From positions 10,545,501 through 10,609,500 of the forward strand of contig JAFFSR010000347.1 in the NCBI GenBank assembly GCA_017163975.1: 64,000 nucleotides of DNA, written 5' to 3'. Positions 1-11,160 of the stretch are shown here, piece after piece. Under the pieces are notes generated by a model that was not told the origin of the DNA, made no database searches, and saw only the letters and a program-made list of their open reading frames with translations. This DNA is from Anastatus disparis (Eukaryota > Arthropoda > Insecta > Hymenoptera > Eupelmidae). The number at the start of each line of letters is the position of its first letter. Position 1 is the stretch's first letter. The position numbers were made by a program, and so were the translations under genes.

Positions 1-428
1 ATATGGGCAAATCTTTAAAACTTTTAATGTACTAGTGGCGAGTCATTTTGCAGCTGCTACTGGGTTGCCGCATGATGCACAATATCTAAACTGGGTTCAT
101 ACATTTTGTGCAATCCTATGACTCTATTTCTAATGGATTTGATAAGTGTTCCACCAACGGCGCAGTAGATATTTCTATAAAACGTAAATTTTTATATATG
201 AAAAATTACATAATTTTATGTATGTAAAAATTTACGTTTTATAGAAATATCTACTGTGCCGTTGATGGCACACTTACCAAATCCATCAGAAATAGAATCA
301 CAGGAATGCCCAAAAGGTGTGAACCCAGTTTAGATAGTGTGCATCATGCGGCAACCCATTAGTAGTCGTAAAAAAACTTTTTAAAAGCATCACAAGAAAA
401 TTAAAAGTTTTGAAGATTTGCCCATATA
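1..428. repeat. Foldback (inverted repeat), possibly cut by the window edge
   Basis: The two halves are inverted copies around about position 212. The string ATGGGCAAATCTT at the left edge returns inverted just before 428, and GTTGCCGCATGATGCAC at about 64-80 returns inverted at about 340-356. The arms differ by some indels. It is a MITE-like foldback. No target duplication can be tested because the left end may lie outside the window. Confidence 0.75.
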
Positions 429-960
429 TGTCCTTACCAGGCGCTTGTAACTTTCTGGGCGTATGTGGATCGTGATGGCACCGATAGTACCATGTGGGAA
501 GGAATCTAGCAGGTCTCGGCTGATGAATCATGATCCTTGGATGATGAGTTCTGCTTTCCTCCGTAACATAAGCGATATTTCTTCAGGGGTCCAGGGTCAT
601 CGATATTAATCTTGGTTGACAATCCTTGCATCGTACTGGTCTGGATAAGCTGTGCGATGGTTAATACCTCTTTCGGTAATGATGGTAAAGAAGCGGCTGC
701 ATCCAGGAAATTCACGCTGATATTCTTCCGCTGATGAAGCTGGAGTTAGGGCTGAAGTTGGGGCTATTGAACTGTGGGCAGCTCGTTCTGAAGAAACGGC
801 CATAATCATCCAAGGCTTGTTGATTATTGCTTGGGCCAGTTGTATCGAGCCAAAGAGGCTGGCAACCCCCGATGCCAGTTTGCGAAGATCTCAGGGACTC
901 AGAAGAGCCGGCGAGCGCCCCATAAGGGGGAAAGATCACTGCGACATGTATTTATAACAT
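429..960. other. GC-richer block of unknown nature, possibly old coding DNA
   Basis: This block is clearly richer in G and C than its surroundings. On the minus strand it carries overlapping short open frames of about 67-75 codons (506-715, 606-809, 712-939) in different frames. None matches a family I recognise. It lies directly beside the foldback at 1-428. It could be a decayed transposon gene or an exon of a host gene. I see no start, stop or splice signals good enough to choose. Confidence 0.25.
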
Positions 961-1199
961 TAAGTTTATAATATTTATAACATTAAGTTATAAATAGTGA
1001 TCGCTCCGAACGTATACACAAAGTACCCGACCTTTGACTTATAGAGTAAGTAAGGTATTTTCCGACTGCTTGGTGATAGAACTTGAATTTAACGCGCATC
1101 CCTCTATCGACATAACTGAAAATCCAACATTTTGCCAAGTAATATTGTTGGAAGATTAAAGTAATATTCCTGTAACGTTCCACGCAATCTTTTAACATG

Positions 1200-1857
1200 G
1201 AAATTTTCTGGAATTCCTTATGAATTATTCCAATGAAATAATGATATAATCTTTCCCTGAAACATTTCGTGAAAAATTTCCTAAAGATTACTGAAATATT
1301 TCACTGAATATTTTAATATTCAACCCTTCATGGGTAACCTGGGTCATTAATAGAACAAGCCAAATTTTTAGGTCAAATATATCTGGAAATAAAAATCGTT
1401 ATAAACAATTTTGTTTACTAAATAAACTGTTGGATTATAAAGTAGATGCAAAAATGAATATTCCAGAATATTATAAGATTTTTTAACCGGGATTTTCACA
1501 GAGAAAACATCAACAGGACATTAATGACCCAGGTTACCATCTGTGTTCCTGAATATATGGTTACCCACGGAGGGTCAAAGTTTTTGGAAACCTTTTAAGA
1601 AAATATTTATAAAATTTTGTACAAATCTTCGATGTAATATTTCGTTGGAAGATTGCTCTAAACTTTCTGAAAAATATGTTGTGGAAGATTTTCAGAAGAT
1701 TTATGTAATATTTTATTGAACGATTTTAAAGTTTTTTTCAAACTTCTGTGGGAATATTCATAGGACCTTCCCAAAATTTCTTATAAAATATTTCGCTCGA
1801 AGATTGCTCTGATCTCTCTGTGAAATATTATGTGGAAAATTTCCGGAAGACTTATGT
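1200..1857. repeat. AT-rich stretch of degenerate short-word repeats
   Basis: The stretch is full of variants of GAAATATTTC and GGAAGATTTTC on both strands, in the style of the word-repeat foldbacks elsewhere in this window. Outer ends were not found. A smaller foldback (1323-1575) lies inside it. No gene is visible. Confidence 0.45.
1323..1575. mobile_element. Small foldback with ACCCT ends and a CA target duplication
   Basis: The left end reads ACCCTTCATGGGTAACC and the right end is its inverse with three mismatches. A second inverted block, GGTAACCTGGGTCATTAAT, follows inside. The dinucleotide CA flanks both ends (1321-1322 and 1576-1577). The end sequence and 2-bp duplication match the CCCT foldback group described under findings. 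A 2-bp duplication alone is weak proof. Confidence 0.5.
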
Positions 1858-2760
1858 GGCTGATTCCATTCAGATTCATGCAGGCCATCGTGGATCGAAT
1901 CTTTTTCTTAGCTGAAAACTATGTGCATATCGACGACCCGTAAAACGGATAAAAAAATGATAAATGGATGTATACAAAGTATCAATATAATATGCGAACA
2001 ATAATAATGAAATTCAAGCTGTACTACTTTTCGACTGTGGAATATAAGCGGTATTTTTCTTTTTTACTAAAATTTAATGTGAGGTATTTTTCGCCAATAA
2101 TTTTAAAAGTGCTAGTTTTCGTTTGGAAAATTAAAAACGGTAATAGTTTTTGTCCGGAAGTTTCGAAGTATTATTATTCGGCAAAAATGTTCAGGGTGTT
2201 ATTCTTCGTACGAGGCGTCGAAATATTCTTTGAAAAATTTAATAGGTATAAGGGTTAACAGCCGCACTTTTTCGCAAAAACTTTAACAATTTTTAAGGCA
2301 ATTTTAATATTTTCGAGCCATTTATAACATATCTTACATTCGATGTTTTCGCTCAATTTAGGCAAATCAGTTATATCATAAAATTCCATCATTTGACTGG
2401 CTAATTGAGAATTAAATGCATCATTCATTTGCTTTCTTTTGCGAATAGCATACGATTTTCGCATATTTACATTAACAGTTCCCGCATTTCAATAGGTGAA
2501 ATCTTCAAATTCAAATTATTTGTGATTTCGTTAAGCTCATACACTACAATCTCAATGTCATCGATTTTTTCTGAAGATTGTTGATTGCTTGAATTAGATA
2601 AAGAGGGTACCACATTCTTCACTTCTTTCAATAATAATCTATAAAATTCAGTGAAAACTTTATCTTCTCTAGATAGCAAAATCTTTGTATACAAGTGCTG
2701 CAAAACCTCTGTTATATGGCCCAATTTCTTAAATGGATTTTCAGAGGAATGGTACAAAGC
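1858..2760. mobile_element. Decayed second copy of the GGCTGATTCC transposon
   Basis: The terminus GGCTGATTCCATTCAGATTC starts at 1858 and matches the left end of the element at 33314. Further in (2255-2757, minus) is a degenerate piece of the same transposase. The opposite terminus was not found and the middle of the gene is missing, so this is a truncated, older copy. Confidence 0.7.
2255..2757 (-). pseudogene. N-terminal fragment of GGCTGATTCC-element transposase
   Basis: Two minus-strand frames, 2467-2757 and 2255-2464, resemble consecutive parts of the transposase at 34279-36347. Shared blocks include SREDKV and KWLENIKIAL, and RKRKQMNDAFNSQLAS here matches RKRKQINDAFDSQIAS there. The frames differ by one nucleotide, so a frameshift lies near 2465. 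The copy ends where the full gene continues with NFFKEKRLLS. Two cysteines of the CPSC motif in the other copy are replaced here. It is a clear pseudogene of a transposon gene. Confidence 0.8.
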
Positions 2761-2893
2761 TTTTATGTGACCATTGATGATGCTATCTTAAATAACTCAA
2801 AATCTTTTTTTTATTTAATCTCTTCTTATGTATTGCGGTGCGCTGTATGGCTAATGAGTACGCTTGGAGCATGACTTCGATATTTAGCGGCAA

Positions 2894-3499
2894 CCCTAGT
2901 AGAAATATAAAATGTGTATTACTGTTTGAAATAGTTTAAAATTATTTAAAACTATTTAAAAGTGTTTAAAACTGTTCAAGATAGTTTATGAGTGTGAAAT
3001 TTGGAACATTTAAAACAGTTATAAACAGTTTTGAACAATACAGAATAATTTAAAACTGAAGTGAACAATTTCTCGTATGTATTATATAAATTTTAATATA
3101 TATATATAAGAAAATTTTCACAAACGCAAAATTATGAAACACTGTTTGAAATTATTTTGAACTTTTTAAAAGTGTTTAAAAGTGTTTAAAAGTGTTTATA
3201 ATTGTTTAAAAGTGTCTATAACTGTTTAAAAGTGATTAAAACTGTTCAAAACTGTTCAAGTTAATAAAAAATAGTTTATATTGATTTAAAATTGTTTTGT
3301 AATATTTTGAATATTTAAAATAATTTATAACTTTCAAACATAAAAAATTCAAAATTATTAAACACTGTTTGAAATCATTTCGAACTTTTCAAAATTTTTA
3401 AAAATTGTGTTAAATGTCCCAAATTTCACACTTATAAACTGTTTGAATCAGTTTTGAACAGTTTCAAACATTTTTAAACATTTTGTATTTCCACTAGGG
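2894..3499. mobile_element. Word-repeat foldback, word GTTTAAA, CCCT ends, AA target duplication
   Basis: The ends read CCCTAGTAGAAATA and the inverse CCCTAGTGGAAATA. The dinucleotide AA flanks both sides (2892-2893, 3500-3501). The interior consists of dozens of variants of AACTGTTTAAAAGTGTTTAAA on both strands. No coding capacity is seen. Confidence 0.75.
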
Positions 3500-3501
3500 A
3501 A

Positions 3502-4249
3502 CATGCACCAAATATTTTTAAACAAAATTTCACTAGCAGGAGCGAAATTCAAACTTAATAAATGATTATATATTTTCTCTTTTCAAACATATTTTTAAAC
3601 TTAAAATTGTTATAAATTTTGTTCCAATTGACCAAAAAAGTTTACCGATTGCTTATTTTGAAATTTTTTGCAAACAATATATTCATAAATTAAACAGTGA
3701 TCGAATAGTGAAAGAGCGTAATTATTAAAAAAAGACCTGGTTTTGAAATTCTATAATTGAAAAAAATATAATAAAATTTAAAAAAACAAAAAAAATAACG
3801 AAAAATAGCATATTCTGACCCACCTTAAATTGTGGCTTTTGCCTTTTTGGCAATTAGATATAATGTTTGAGTTTTAACATAAGTTTTGAATGTAAGTGTC
3901 TTTAAATTGAAGTTGTGATTGGAATTTTAAAATATTTTAAAAAAATTTTCTTACTTCTGTTAAAAATATTTTATTTGTACTTGTACTGAACCTGAAGAAG
4001 AGCATAGTAATATATATTCTTCTTAATAATAATAAGCCGATTTTTCATATTTTGAAAACGGTTCTCAACTTAAACATTTTAAAAAAATGAGCAGCTGAGT
4101 TGTTACGTTTTTAAGTACGAAGCCGAGTTGTTGCGTTTTTATGCACAAAGCCAAGTTGTTGCGTTCTTACGCGCAAAGACAAATTGTCATGTTATTCCTC
4201 TCAGTCTATGACTTTATATAGGAAATAATTTATATACCGCATAGCACAC
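3502..4249. other. AT-rich DNA without recognisable features
   Basis: I see no gene or clear repeat boundary. A loosely repeated phrase of the type AGCCGAGTTGTTGCGTTTTTA occurs about three times at 4090-4190. Confidence 0.4.
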
Positions 4250-4602
4250 AAGTCTATAATACAAGTTTCTGGAGTGGCACACACTTCAATAAGGGCTTAA
4301 TTTACTCGTTTCTGTAAGTAGAATATGTAATTAAATTTTGGTATCGATTGAACAATCGTTGTTCACGGTACATAATTTTATACGTCAAAAATGATACTTT
4401 TTTCATATTTTTCTACGTGTGTTTCTTGAGCTATAAAAAAAGTAACGTACTTTCGATCCTTCTCAAATTTTTTGAACATAATGAAACGAGTAATTTAAGC
4501 CCTTATTGAAGTGTGTGCCACTCCAGAAACTTGTATTATAGACTTTTGAATTGTTGTGAAGATAATTTCTCAAAATTAAAAAGTTCCAGAGATATCCCTT
4601 TA
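4250..4602. repeat. Shorter relative of the foldback at 27481-28245
   Basis: It begins AGTCTATAATACAAGTTTCTG and ends with the inverse followed by TTCCAGAGATATCCC. Both blocks and most of the sequence between them recur in the arms of 27481-28245. This copy lacks the centre of that element and its outermost left end. Confidence 0.8.
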
Positions 4603-4845
4603 TCTAATTTTTATTCAAAGTTTATGAAAAAATAACAAGCCTATTTTAACAAAAATTATTCTATCAATATAGCTTTAGTGCATACAAGTCATTACGTTTG
4701 TTGAAATAATGAAATTAAAAAGACTTCCAGCAGTATAATATGATTTTATAAATTTATTCTATAGTTTATTTAGTTTACAAATTATTTTACAAAGTAAATA
4801 ATTTACATTGACGCATCAAACGCAAGAAAAATTTTTGACCTGATC

Positions 4846-4918
4846 GGGGTTTAAACTTATGATTTACAGATTACGAGGCATCAACGCTAGCTATTATGCT
4901 ACAGTCTGCCTAATACAT
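4846..4918 (-). repeat. tRNA-like sequence (degenerate)
   Basis: Read on the minus strand, it has a box-A-like TAGCATAATAGCTAG and a box-B-like AGTTTAAACCC about 35 bases later. It resembles three other tRNA-like sequences in this window. It does not fold convincingly as a functional tRNA, and it lies just before a 5S-like SINE, so it is read as a SINE head or tRNA pseudogene. Confidence 0.4.
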
Positions 4919-4924
4919 AGTCTG

Positions 4925-5882
4925 ATGACTAACCGGCACATTAGTGGGGTCACAGAGCTGCACCTCATCCGATCGACGAAGTTAAGAAACGCTGGACGCG
5001 GTCATTACTTGTACGGGTGACAGCTAATGCCTATGCAACTTCGACGATCAATTAGGTGAATTTTCGTTGTCAACAATGTGTACAGTAGGTAAGAGAAAAA
5101 TGTTCTCGGTGTTTACAAAATGTGACATCCCTAACAGCACAAAACGTTTCAAAAACGTTTTACAAACGTTTTCTGGTAAACTTATATACGTTTATAAATT
5201 TCGACAAAAATACGTATTTAAAACATTTTTAAAACGTTAAATATGTCCGCATATTTTAGATTCTCAAGAGTAATGTAACGTTTATGTAACGTTTAAGAAA
5301 CGTTTAGAAAACGTTTTCTCGGTGAAAAAATACGTTGGCTTAAATTTCCAAACGTTTCTAAAACGTTTTTTAAACGTTTTATTTTATCATTCAAAAAAAT
5401 TATTATATAGAGAAAAAATTTTTACCAAATAAAACGTTTTTTAAACGTTAAGGAAACGTTTGGATATTTGAGCTTGCGTAAATTTTCATCGAGAAAACGT
5501 TTTCTAAACGTTTCTTAAACGTTCCATAAACGTTGCATTACTCTTGAGAATCTAAAATATGCGGACATATTTTACGTTTTAAAAACGTTTTGAATATGTA
5601 TTTTTGTCGAAATTTACAAACGTATATAAGTTTACCGAAAAACATTTCAAAAACGTTTTTGAAACGTTTTTGTGTTGTTAGGGATAGACACCGGAGACAA
5701 TTTCGATTTCCGGGTGATGCGATAGCCTGTCGCAGCAACCTTCGGATTCTCGGCCTTAGGTAAAGATCTGGTTAAAAAGGTCCGCTAGGGAGGTTTACAT
5801 CATCGAATAGGGTTGGATCGAAAGGTATAGAAAAGAGGTTGAATGCACCTACTAGGCCAAAAGGCTGTAGGTGGATAAACTT
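4925..5882 (+). mobile_element. 5S-rRNA-like SINE, interrupted by a foldback
   Basis: Positions 4966-5030 resemble the internal promoter region of 5S rRNA: TCCGATCGACGAAGTTAAG, then GCGGTCATTACTTGTACGGGTGAC. The GC-richer tail appears to resume at 5684 and run to about 5882. The foldback 5129-5683 separates the two parts. It lacks the 5' third of 5S rRNA and carries several changes, so it is not a working 5S gene. Outer ends are approximate. Confidence 0.65.
5129..5683. mobile_element. Word-repeat foldback, word AACGTT, CCCT ends, AT target duplication
   Basis: The ends are CCCTAACAGCACAAAACG and the inverse of CCCTAACAACACAAAAACG. The dinucleotide AT is duplicated at 5127-5128 and 5684-5685. 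Nearly all of the 555 bp is built from variants of AAAACGTTT, a 6-bp palindrome with A/T flanks. It is inserted in the 5S-like SINE. No coding capacity. Confidence 0.85.
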
Positions 5883-6440
5883 AAGTACATACGTAATCTG
5901 ATAATTTTATATGCTCATACTTAATCGTCATAAACATAAATATTTTTATTTATATTCTTCCCAACATTTGTAAATTTGAATGAAACAGTTAATTTATAAT
6001 AAGTTATTACTAATAAATAAAAATAAATAAAGATCAGTATAATTATTTTTTTTTATTAAAAAATTGTTCATTGCATACCATTGGAAACTTTTCATAAAAA
6101 TAATATTTAGATAATCAACATAATTCTCAAAAATTTTATTTTTCTATAAAATAAATCTAATTTTCTTAATGCAAAAAGGCAGTTTTATATGATTTTTTAT
6201 AAAAAAAAATTAATTTCCTATATATATTTCTAAGTAATATAATTTTTCTTACATACAAAAATGATATTTATTGAGAAAATAAATTTTATTCTCTCGGTCA
6301 CGAATTTTGGTCAGCAAGGACAAATATTGCGTGAGACTAAGTTTTCGATATAAAACTTAAAAAAAATCTTTGAAAAAAGCTAGGTATGGTATAAAAAAAC
6401 TTGAAATTAATTTTTTAACAAAGGATAAAATATGTAAATA
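5883..6440. other. AT-rich DNA, nothing recognisable
   Basis: Low-complexity AT-rich sequence between the 5S-like SINE and the copia gag relic. No gene or repeat boundary is visible. The copia pol region expected downstream of gag is absent here. Confidence 0.4.
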
Positions 6441-6449
6441 AAAATTCAA

Positions 6450-7238
6450 ATTTTTTTGCCAGAAAAAAAGTTGTAACCACTTTTTTCTTTCTTGTCTTTG
6501 CTTGCGCTCAGGGCAATTTTTCACAACATGTCCTTCGCCTTTGCAGAAGAAACATTTAAATACTTTTGTGCTTTGATTTCCACGTTTATTTTGTCCTTTC
6601 TTATTAGCGTAAGAATTAACATGACATTTTTTCACCATTGTCACTGCAAGAGCCGTGGCTTCCTCCATTTCAAAGTTCAAATATGATTCTTCTTCGATCA
6701 ATCTTTCTTGTAAATATTCGAAAGTTTGTCGATCCCGTGCAACGCTGCTCCACGCTGATCTGAATTTTCTCAATTTTTGTGGTAGACTTGCTAAAATTTT
6801 CGACATCACCATTTCATCAGGAATATTTTCACCAAGATTGAGGAGTTGATGAGCAAGGTTTTGTAACTTGGCTATGTGCTTCATTACTGAATCGTTCGAG
6901 TCCATCCGGTATTCGTGAAAACGTTGGCTCAATAAAAGTTTGAGGGTATTTGACTTTTGCTTGTGCACTGTCGTCAACTTATCCCACATTTACTTCGCTA
7001 ACAAACACTCTAGCTGCTCGTACTCCATTGCTGATGGCATTAAAAACATTGCCTTAGCATTGTTCTTAACCCAGGCTTTAGCCTCGCTGCTTGCAGCATC
7101 GTTAGGTTTAACTCTATCTCCGGTAACTATGTCTAGCAAGTTATGCGACACCAACACGGCTTTTATTTGAAATTTCCATCCTTGGAAATTCTTTTCGTCA
7201 AACTTTGTAACATGACGCGTGGAAATTTCGCCCACCAT
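6450..7238 (-). pseudogene. Copia-type gag (nucleocapsid) remnant
   Basis: The minus-strand frame opens at 7238 (MVGEISTRHVTKFDEKNF), the usual start of copia-type Gag polyproteins with the FxGxNFxxWKFQ region. It continues in the same frame across one in-frame TAA (6990-6992, between LLAK and MWDKL) through the conserved QRF, LPxxL and FEYLQERLIEEE blocks. It reaches a CCHC zinc knuckle, C-x2-C-x4-H-x4-C (CFFCKGEGHVVKNC), at about residues 229-242 of the joined frame. Copia Gag-Pol normally continues into protease, integrase and reverse transcriptase. None of these follows, so the copy is truncated soon after the knuckle. Confidence 0.85.
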
Positions 7239-7303
7239 TTTCAGAAATTCGCGTGCTTCTTTGTTAACGAATTTTGACTTTTCAACTGTTCACTGTGGCG
7301 CTT

Positions 7304-7317
7304 CTGGGCCCATAACC
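7304..7317 (-). promoter_or_regulatory. Copia primer-binding site for initiator tRNA-Met
   Basis: On the minus strand this reads GGTTATGGGCCCAG. It is complementary to the anticodon stem-loop of initiator tRNA-Met, the internal primer used by copia-type elements. It lies 65 bases upstream of the gag start, in the right order and orientation. It marks the junction of a 5' LTR (to the right on the plus strand) with the internal region. Confidence 0.75.
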
Positions 7318-7620
7318 TATTAAGGTAATTAATTGCAGTGAATTGAAACAGTTATTTTAATTTAACAAAAGTCAAAGGTAATAAACATCAACAAGATAAT
7401 TTTTGTTTAATCTATAATTATGCAAGACTAAAAAATACAAATAGACACTTTGTCTGTTTAAAGAACGTCGCGGACAGTTCGCTCGGCCTCTTGTTTCTAA
7501 CTAACTATAAAAGTGAACTGCTCCTATCACTACGAGATGTCGTTTTACGGCTATACAGTATAATACGCGTGAATGTTTTTAGACGTTAGTGCATAACAAA
7601 AAATACCTCAACAGGAAGTT
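7318..7620 (-). repeat. Possible 5' LTR remnant of the copia element
   Basis: By position next to the primer-binding site this should be the 3' part of a 5' LTR. No second copy exists in the window, so the outer limit is a guess. The TG/CA termini are not evident. Confidence 0.3.
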
Positions 7621-8860
7621 GCTACGTAAACTTTCAGACGATAAGTTATTATTCAAAGCTAAAAATTTTTCTGGGAGGTATTTTGAGTTAATTACACATT
7701 TTAAACAATGAGATGTTTAAAAAATTCGTTAGTATGCGTGTTGAATTGCGGAATTTCTGTATTTATTATTACATTCATCAAAAATATCTCAAGAACGTGG
7801 AAAGAAAGTTTTCTAGATAAGTAGAATAGTTTTTTCACATGCCCCTCTTTACTTTATATTGTATACAACATATTTTCAATAGTATAGTTCTTTACGTTTC
7901 TTAAAAATTAATTTTTAATTTTTATTGATTGAATCTTTTTGTTTCCTACAATATTGGATTACTTTTATTGAATTAATTTTTTTGTAAGTAATTTAATATT
8001 TTATTTCCGATGATATGAGTTGCTGCATCTATTTGCAGCAAGGAGCTTTTTTAAGCTAAAAACTTTTAATATATAGAATGTTTAGAAAATTAATAATCAT
8101 GACTGCTGAATTGGAAAAATTAAATTTATGTATTTGCAATACATTAACTAAAGAGATTACCAGGAACTTGGAAAGCAAATTGTTTAGATAAGTAAAATCA
8201 TTTTTCCAAACATGGTGAGTGATTTTCGGAGCCTGTTTTGAGTGAGCTAAATACCACGTTCCCTCACTAGTAAGGAAATGTATATACCACAGTATTTTTC
8301 TCACTCGTCTTTTTTGTCACTCTAGCTACGTTTGAGTGACAAAATGACTCGTGAGTGAATGAACTATTTTGCTTACTAGTAGAGTAATGTACAATTTATC
8401 TTCAATTTTCATCTTAATTTTATATAGTTAGTAACCTATTATCTTCTAGTTCGATCCTAAATTTTGATTGTACTAACTTTGTGTTTTATTTTTTTTTTAC
8501 AGGATGTGGTTTGCTATGACCCTGGGGGCTTATTCAGTAATACCATAACGTCCAACGGCAAGCTTAACGCCGACAAGTGCATTTTTTTTTTTTAAGTTAA
8601 TCATATAAAGGATATTGTCCTCTATATAATTAACTTTTTTCATATGATGATATTAGATAGATTCTAGCCCGGTTTCCGTTTAATACATTACATCAGGCTA
8701 GCCCATCTGACACACCATACCGAAATCTTTGACTACCGATCGATGATCAGTTATTTTTGTGGCCAACAATCAACCGATACCCAATGACATCGGATTTTTT
8801 TTAAGAGTCGCGCGATATTATTAGCATATACACTAATTTTTCTTTTGAAAAAAAAGTCAG
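7621..8860. other. AT-rich DNA with a diverged direct repeat
   Basis: A block near 7740-7840 (GAACGTGGAAAGAAAGTTTTC, then AGATAAGTAGAATAG) recurs diverged at about 8165-8200. Short ACTCACTAG-like words occur at 8265-8385. No gene was recognised. Confidence 0.35.
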
Positions 8861-8867
8861 AGGTACC

Positions 8868-8938
8868 TGGCCAGGATTCAAACCCATGCCTACCGCGTTG
8901 GAGGCAAAAAATCTATCCGTTACGCCACCGCGCTCTCT
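8868..8938 (-). repeat. tRNA-like sequence, probable SINE head
   Basis: The minus strand shows a box-A-like TGGCGTAACGGATAG and a box-B-like GGTTTGAATCC about 35 bases downstream, embedded in a tRNA-sized unit. The T-loop arm is close to consensus, but the stems are imperfect and the sequence runs into repeats on both sides. A SINE head or tRNA pseudogene is more likely than a working tRNA. Confidence 0.5.
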
Positions 8939-8939
8939 C

Positions 8940-9290
8940 GCCGACTGTTAATTTACAATCTCTACAATCCGACTGCACATGTATACTATTTTTATTAATC
9001 CACTGAGCATGTTTATAACCTACAGAGACTTACTGCGCTTACGTTCTAGCCCTGCAGACCATTTGCGCAGCCTATAACTAGTAGAGAATTACTGCACATA
9101 ATTACAACCCCTGAAAGGGGATCTGAACGGACAGCACCACAACTCCTACAAACCGACTGCACATCCCTATATTGTATTGCTTCAACCTTCTGCACTTGGG
9201 TGAGCCCCCTCCAAATCTCTATCCATATGTTTATTATATAACAATCAATATCTTACAGTGATATCCTTGGAAGATCTCAAAGGCTATACT
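8940..9290. repeat. Dispersed repeat rich in ACTGCACAT words, copy 1
   Basis: It contains TTACTGCGCTTACGTTCTAG, GACCATTTGCGCAGCCTATA and GATATCCTTGGAAGATCTC in the same order as the copies at about 12840-13160 (same strand) and at 14020-14290 and 14805-15110 (opposite strand). No coding capacity. Confidence 0.7.
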
Positions 9291-9837
9291 AAAAAAAAAT
9301 AGAATCTAGAATCAATGAGAATCCGCTTGTCAATAGAAGATTTTCGTTTTGTTTTGAGGACGCTGGATCTCTCTATCCTTTTCTGATTGAAAAATATAGG
9401 TTTTTGGAAAAACTAGTGATTATTGATAGAAATTAAAAGCAGGCCGAACTATCTGTCTTTGTGTAATAAACATCATCCGTTGTAGTATGAAAAAAATAGT
9501 AGCTCCCGCTAGATATTAGTATAATAAGTAAATTCTGTAATAACAATCAAATTATTTTATTGCGTAGTTTTTGAATAATATGAGACCTACGAACAAACTA
9601 AAATATAACCTATCTTTTTTGGTAGGTCTCATATTATTCAAAAATTACGCAATAAAATAATTTGATTGTTATTACAAAATTTACTTATTATACTAATATC
9701 TAGCGGAGGCTACTATTGCTTTCTCATAGAGAAAGCATTGTATCGGTAAAAAAAATTTTTTTCTATTTTTTCATTAATTTGTACATATTTGAACTCAGTG
9801 AGTCGAAAAAAGTGGTTTCCAGAAAATGTCTGTATGT

Positions 9838-9864
9838 ATGTGTGTGTGTGTGTGTGTGTGTGTG
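9838..9864. repeat. TG microsatellite
   Basis: A run of GT dinucleotides preceded by GTATGTAT steps, just upstream of the ~165-bp tandem array. Confidence 0.9.
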
Positions 9865-9889
9865 GATGTATGAATTCAGTTAGTAAGCT

Positions 9890-11160
9890 GTATCTCGAGA
9901 ACTACTCGATGGATTTGCTTCTAATTTTGCATGGAATTTAGTTTTGTGATTAACTTGCTGGGAAGCTATTGATAATTTGGTTCTTCCACCTTAGTTTTCA
10001 TTTTAAAGTTTTTTTAAAAAATAAAAAAAAAATTCGATTTTTCGTTTTTTGGTTTTTTTTTTGTTTACTACTCGATGAATTTGCTTCAAAATTTGCATGG
10101 AATTTATTTCTGATTGCCCGGGTAAAATAAATTTTTAAAAACTGATTTTCTTAGCTCAGTTTTAATTTTAGAGCATTTTGAAATTTTTGAAAAAAATGTT
10201 TCTATTTATTAAGCCAATAAAATCTTAAAAACTACTCGATGGATTTACTTCAAATTTTCCATACAATTCAATTTTTTGATGAACTGGTGCGGAAGCTATT
10301 GGGAATTGGTTTTCTTAGCGCAGTTTTTTTTTAGAATCATTTTAAGAATTTTTAAAAAATTTTGATTTTTCATTTTTTTTGTATTTTACGTAAACTACTC
10401 GAAGAATTTGTTCGAAAATTTGTATGGAACTTAATTTCGACTGCCAAAAGTATAAACAATTTTGTAAACTAATTTTCTTAGCGCACTTTTAATTTTAGAG
10501 CATTTTTAACATTTTTAAAAAATTTTTATTTTTAATTTTTTTCTATTTTACGAAAACCATTTGATAGATTTGCTCCAAAATTTGTATGCAATTTATTCGC
10601 TACTGTCTGAAGAAAACAAGCTTTGGAAAATTAATTTTCTCAGTGCAGTTTTAATTTTAGAGCACTTTGAAAATTTTCAAAAAAATTTTTATTTTTCATT
10701 TATTTTCTATTTTGCGTAAACCATACTATAAATTTTCTCCAAAATTTTTATACAATTAATTCGCTGTTGTCTGAAAAACATAAGCTTTTGAAAACTAATT
10801 TTCTTAGCGTGGTTGCAATTTTAGAGAATTTTAAAGATTTAAAAAAAAAATTCGATTCTTTCTTTTCTTTTTTTTATTCTACGTAAAGTACTCGATAGAT
10901 TTGTTCTAAAAATTGCAGGGAAATTATTTGCGACTGCCAAAAGAAGGGAAATTTTCAAAAATTGATTTTCATAGCGTAGTTTTAATTTTAGAGAATTTTT
11001 AAAATTTTGAAAAAGAAATTTTGAAAAGAAAATGTTATTTATTTAACCAGTTAGATCTCGAAAATTACTCGATGGATTTGCTTCAAATTTTGTATACCAT
11101 CTATGTTTTTGTATAACTAGACGGGAAGCTATTGAAAATTGGTATTCATAGAGTAGTTTT
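9890..11160. repeat. Tandem array, about eight units of ~165 bp
   Basis: The phrase ACTACTCGATGGATTTGCTTC and variants recurs near 9900, 10070, 10230, 10390, 10560, 10730, 10890 and 11065. Each is followed by a TTTTCTTAGCGCAGTTTTA-type phrase and an AT-rich run. Units are diverged. The array is inside an insertion in the TTAA-type MITE. Confidence 0.8.

Noticed and set aside
8868..8938. A functional tRNA gene on the minus strand
   Set aside because: A and B boxes are present but the acceptor and anticodon stems do not pair well, and similar pieces occur in repeats.
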